Translations under genes and position numbers: made by a program
Assembly (NCBI RefSeq): GCF_001426645.1
Contig: NZ_LMEX01000002.1
Location: 330,322 to 394,321, forward strand
DNA: 64,000 bases
Source: Rhodanobacter sp. Root480
GTDB taxonomy: Bacteria > Pseudomonadota > Gammaproteobacteria > Xanthomonadales > Rhodanobacteraceae
Direction: 5' to 3'
The notes under the pieces: generated by a model
Told to the model about the DNA's origin: nothing
Database searches by the model: none
What the model saw: the letters and a program-made list of their open reading frames with translations, nothing else
Part shown: positions 62,571-64,000 of the stretch, one piece after another
Numbering within the stretch: the stretch's first letter is position 1
Layout: every line of letters begins with the position of its first letter

Positions 62571-63236
62571 GTGCACATCATTCTGGTGGAAGACGATACC
62601 CAGCTCGGCACCGCCATTGCGCGGGCGCTGGAACGTCTGGCCTATACCGTCACCTGGCTGCGTGACGGCCGCGAGGCGCTGAGCGCGCTGCGCGACCAGA
62701 CCGCCGACCTGGTATTGCTGGACCTTGGCCTGCCCGGCAAGGACGGCATGGAGGTACTGACCGAAGCGCGCCGCAGCCACGTCACCACGCCGGTGATGGT
62801 GATGACGGCGCGCGACAGGCTGGATGACCGGGTTGCCGGCCTCGATGCCGGTGCCGACGATTACCTGGTCAAACCGTTCCACCTGGACGAGTTGGCGGCA
62901 CGCATCCGCTCGTTGACCCGGCGCGCGCAAGGGCTGGCGGCAAACCGCATCGAGGCCGGCGCGCTGAGCCTCGACCTCGGCACGTCCGAGGTGAGCTTTC
63001 GTGGCGAAAGGGTGGAACTGACCAAACGCGAATTCGCCCTGCTGCAGATCCTGATGGAGCGCGCCGGACGGCTGGTGCGCCGCGAGAGCCTGGAGAATTC
63101 GCTGTACGGGCTGGACAACATCGTCGGCAGCAGCGCGCTGGAAGTCCTGGTGCACACGCTGCGTCGCAAGCTCAGCTTCGACACCATCCAGACCGTACGC
63201 GGCTTCGGTTACATGATTCCGCGCGAACCCAAATGA
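62571..63236 (+). CDS. OmpR-family response regulator (QseB/PmrA/PhoP type)
   Basis: 221 residues from a GTG with GAAGGGA upstream. Receiver: acid pair EDD at 7-9, phospho-acceptor Asp51 in LLDLGLPG, Lys in DDYLVKPF near 102. C-terminal winged helix with LTKREFALLQILMERAGRLVRRESL and VLVHTLRRKL, TVRGFGYMI. Overlaps the sensor kinase by 4 nt (ATGA). It could respond to envelope stress or divalent cations, as its relatives do. Confidence 0.93.
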   Translation: MHIILVEDDTQLGTAIARALERLAYTVTWLRDGREALSALRDQTADLVLLDLGLPGKDGMEVLTEARRSHVTTPVMVMTARDRLDDRVAGLDAGADDYLVKPFHLDELAARIRSLTRRAQGLAANRIEAGALSLDLGTSEVSFRGERVELTKREFALLQILMERAGRLVRRESLENSLYGLDNIVGSSALEVLVHTLRRKLSFDTIQTVRGFGYMIPREPK

Positions 63237-64000
63237 CATCGACCAGCCCGCGAAAACCGGCGAGCCTGCACGGCCGACTGCGGCTGTTGATCATCCTCGT
63301 GTTGCTGGCGGTGCTGTTGCCGCTGGGCGTATTCAGCTTCCAGCGCACAATCACCGAGGTGGACGAGCTTTCCGACGGCCGGCTGGCGCAATCGGCACGT
63401 ACCCTGCAGGTGCTGATCGAACACGCCGGCCTGTCCGCGCTGCAGGGCCGCGATGCCGCCGGCATGCTGGTGCCGATCGAGGTCAGCCAGGCCCAACAGC
63501 CCCGGCAACACCGAACCTACGAATCCGAAGTGGGCTTCCAGGTATTCGATCATGCCGGCCGCACCGTGCTGGCCACCACGAACATCGCGACCCTGCCACC
63601 ACCGAACGATACCGACGCCGATTTCCGTGACGTGCGCCAGGGCAGCTATCGATGGCGCATATTCACCCTGCGCGACGACGTCGACAACGTGGTGATCCGC
63701 ACCGGCGAGCGCTACGACAGCCGCAACGACATCATGCATGCGGTATGGCTGGAGCACAGCCTGCCGCTGCTGATCGGCCTGCCCTTGCTGGCCTGGTTGG
63801 TGGGTTGGGCGGTAAAACGCGGGCTGCGCCCACTGGAAACCCTGACCCGTGAACTCTCGACCCGGGAACCGGGCAGCCATGCACCGGTCCGCCTGCCCGC
63901 CGCGCCGCAGGAATTGCAGCCCGTACTCACCGCGCTGAACGGACAACTGGCGCGGCTGGAGGATGCGCTGGAACGCGAACGCCGTTTCAGCGCCGACGTG
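63233..64000 (+). CDS. Sensor histidine kinase, N-terminal part
   Basis: 256 residues visible, cut by the window end. N-terminal helix about residues 14-35 (LRLLIILVLLAVLLPLGVFSF), a periplasmic sensor of about 130 residues (TRTYESEVGFQVFDHAGRTVLAT-type fold), second helix about 183-199 (LPLLIGLPLLAWLVGWAV), HAMP-like linker and the start of the dimerisation domain RERRFSADV just before the H-box. Matches the QseC/PmrB architecture. Partner of the response regulator through a 4-nt overlap. Confidence 0.9.
   Translation, partial: MTSTSPRKPASLHGRLRLLIILVLLAVLLPLGVFSFQRTITEVDELSDGRLAQSARTLQVLIEHAGLSALQGRDAAGMLVPIEVSQAQQPRQHRTYESEVGFQVFDHAGRTVLATTNIATLPPPNDTDADFRDVRQGSYRWRIFTLRDDVDNVVIRTGERYDSRNDIMHAVWLEHSLPLLIGLPLLAWLVGWAVKRGLRPLETLTRELSTREPGSHAPVRLPAAPQELQPVLTALNGQLARLEDALERERRFSADV

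Noticed and set aside
1..64000. tRNA, rRNA, insertion sequences, integrases or attachment sites
   Set aside because: No cloverleaf, rRNA-like or transposase/integrase sequence was seen; mobility of the large locus is not supported by flanking elements in the window.

Overview
The window is high-GC DNA with dense bacterial coding and short operon overlaps. Its gene content (a Fpr-type reductase, large TonB-dependent receptors without an STN domain, a SapC / cupin / tryptophan-halogenase locus, a Clp/CRP-type promoter site) points to the Xanthomonadales, most likely a Rhodanobacteraceae relative such as Dyella, Rhodanobacter, Luteibacter or Frateuria. That placement is inferred from gene content, not from any marker gene.

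Region A (1-25851, all minus strand) reads like one very long operon from two tandem JmjC/cupin-type oxygenases, through a free-standing adenylation-carrier protein, a 2592-residue KS-AT-ACP-aminotransferase-C-A-PCP hybrid and an A-PCP-C-A-PCP synthetase. It then runs without a break into glycan genes: GT2 transferase, polysaccharide deacetylase, O-antigen ligase/polymerase, Wzx-like flippase, CapK/PaaK-like adenylate-forming enzyme, two GT4 transferases and a second deacetylase cut by the window edge. Hand-read A-domain pockets suggest proline (free-standing protein), glycine (hybrid) and glycine (last module), plus one A domain I cannot assign. No thioesterase or reductase release domain is present.

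Region B (26115-33713, plus strand) diverges from region A across a promoter carrying a perfect TGTGA-N6-TCACA Clp/CRP site. It holds a membrane J-domain protein, an asparagine-synthase-type amidotransferase, an acyl carrier protein, an AMP ligase, a PrmC-like methyltransferase, an NadE-type amidating ligase and a GNAT acyltransferase. Region C (33789-42996, minus strand) holds two more GNAT/FemAB-like proteins, a secreted heparinase-II/III-like lyase, an EpsB/GumD-type initiating sugar transferase, a 4'-phosphopantetheinyl transferase, and a WbpP/WbpO pair for UDP-GalNAc uronic acid. I infer that regions A-C form one locus of about 43 kb that makes a Wzx/Wzy-type uronic-acid exopolysaccharide together with a small Pro/Gly/beta-amino-acid product, possibly attached to the sugar. 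This is the strongest candidate for an undescribed system in the window.

Region D (43377-48680) is mostly housekeeping: ferredoxin-NADP reductase, a small lipopolysaccharide-kinase-like protein, DUF456 and HlyIII membrane proteins, nicotinamidase, a CPXCG protein and a PIN-domain protein. It also contains a convincing small RNA candidate with C-rich loops at 46337-46408.

Region E (48709-57830) is a carbohydrate-use regulon: sugar:H+ symporter, GH3 beta-glucosidase, LacI-family regulator and a TonB-dependent receptor, with copies of the operator TGACAGCGCTGTCA overlapping the promoters. Region F (57961-62347) continues from the receptor with SapC, a JmjC/cupin protein, a flavin-dependent tryptophan-halogenase-family enzyme and a DUF6445-like 2OG oxygenase. 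Region G (62571-64000) is an OmpR-family two-component system with a PmrA-box-like site upstream, truncated at the window end.
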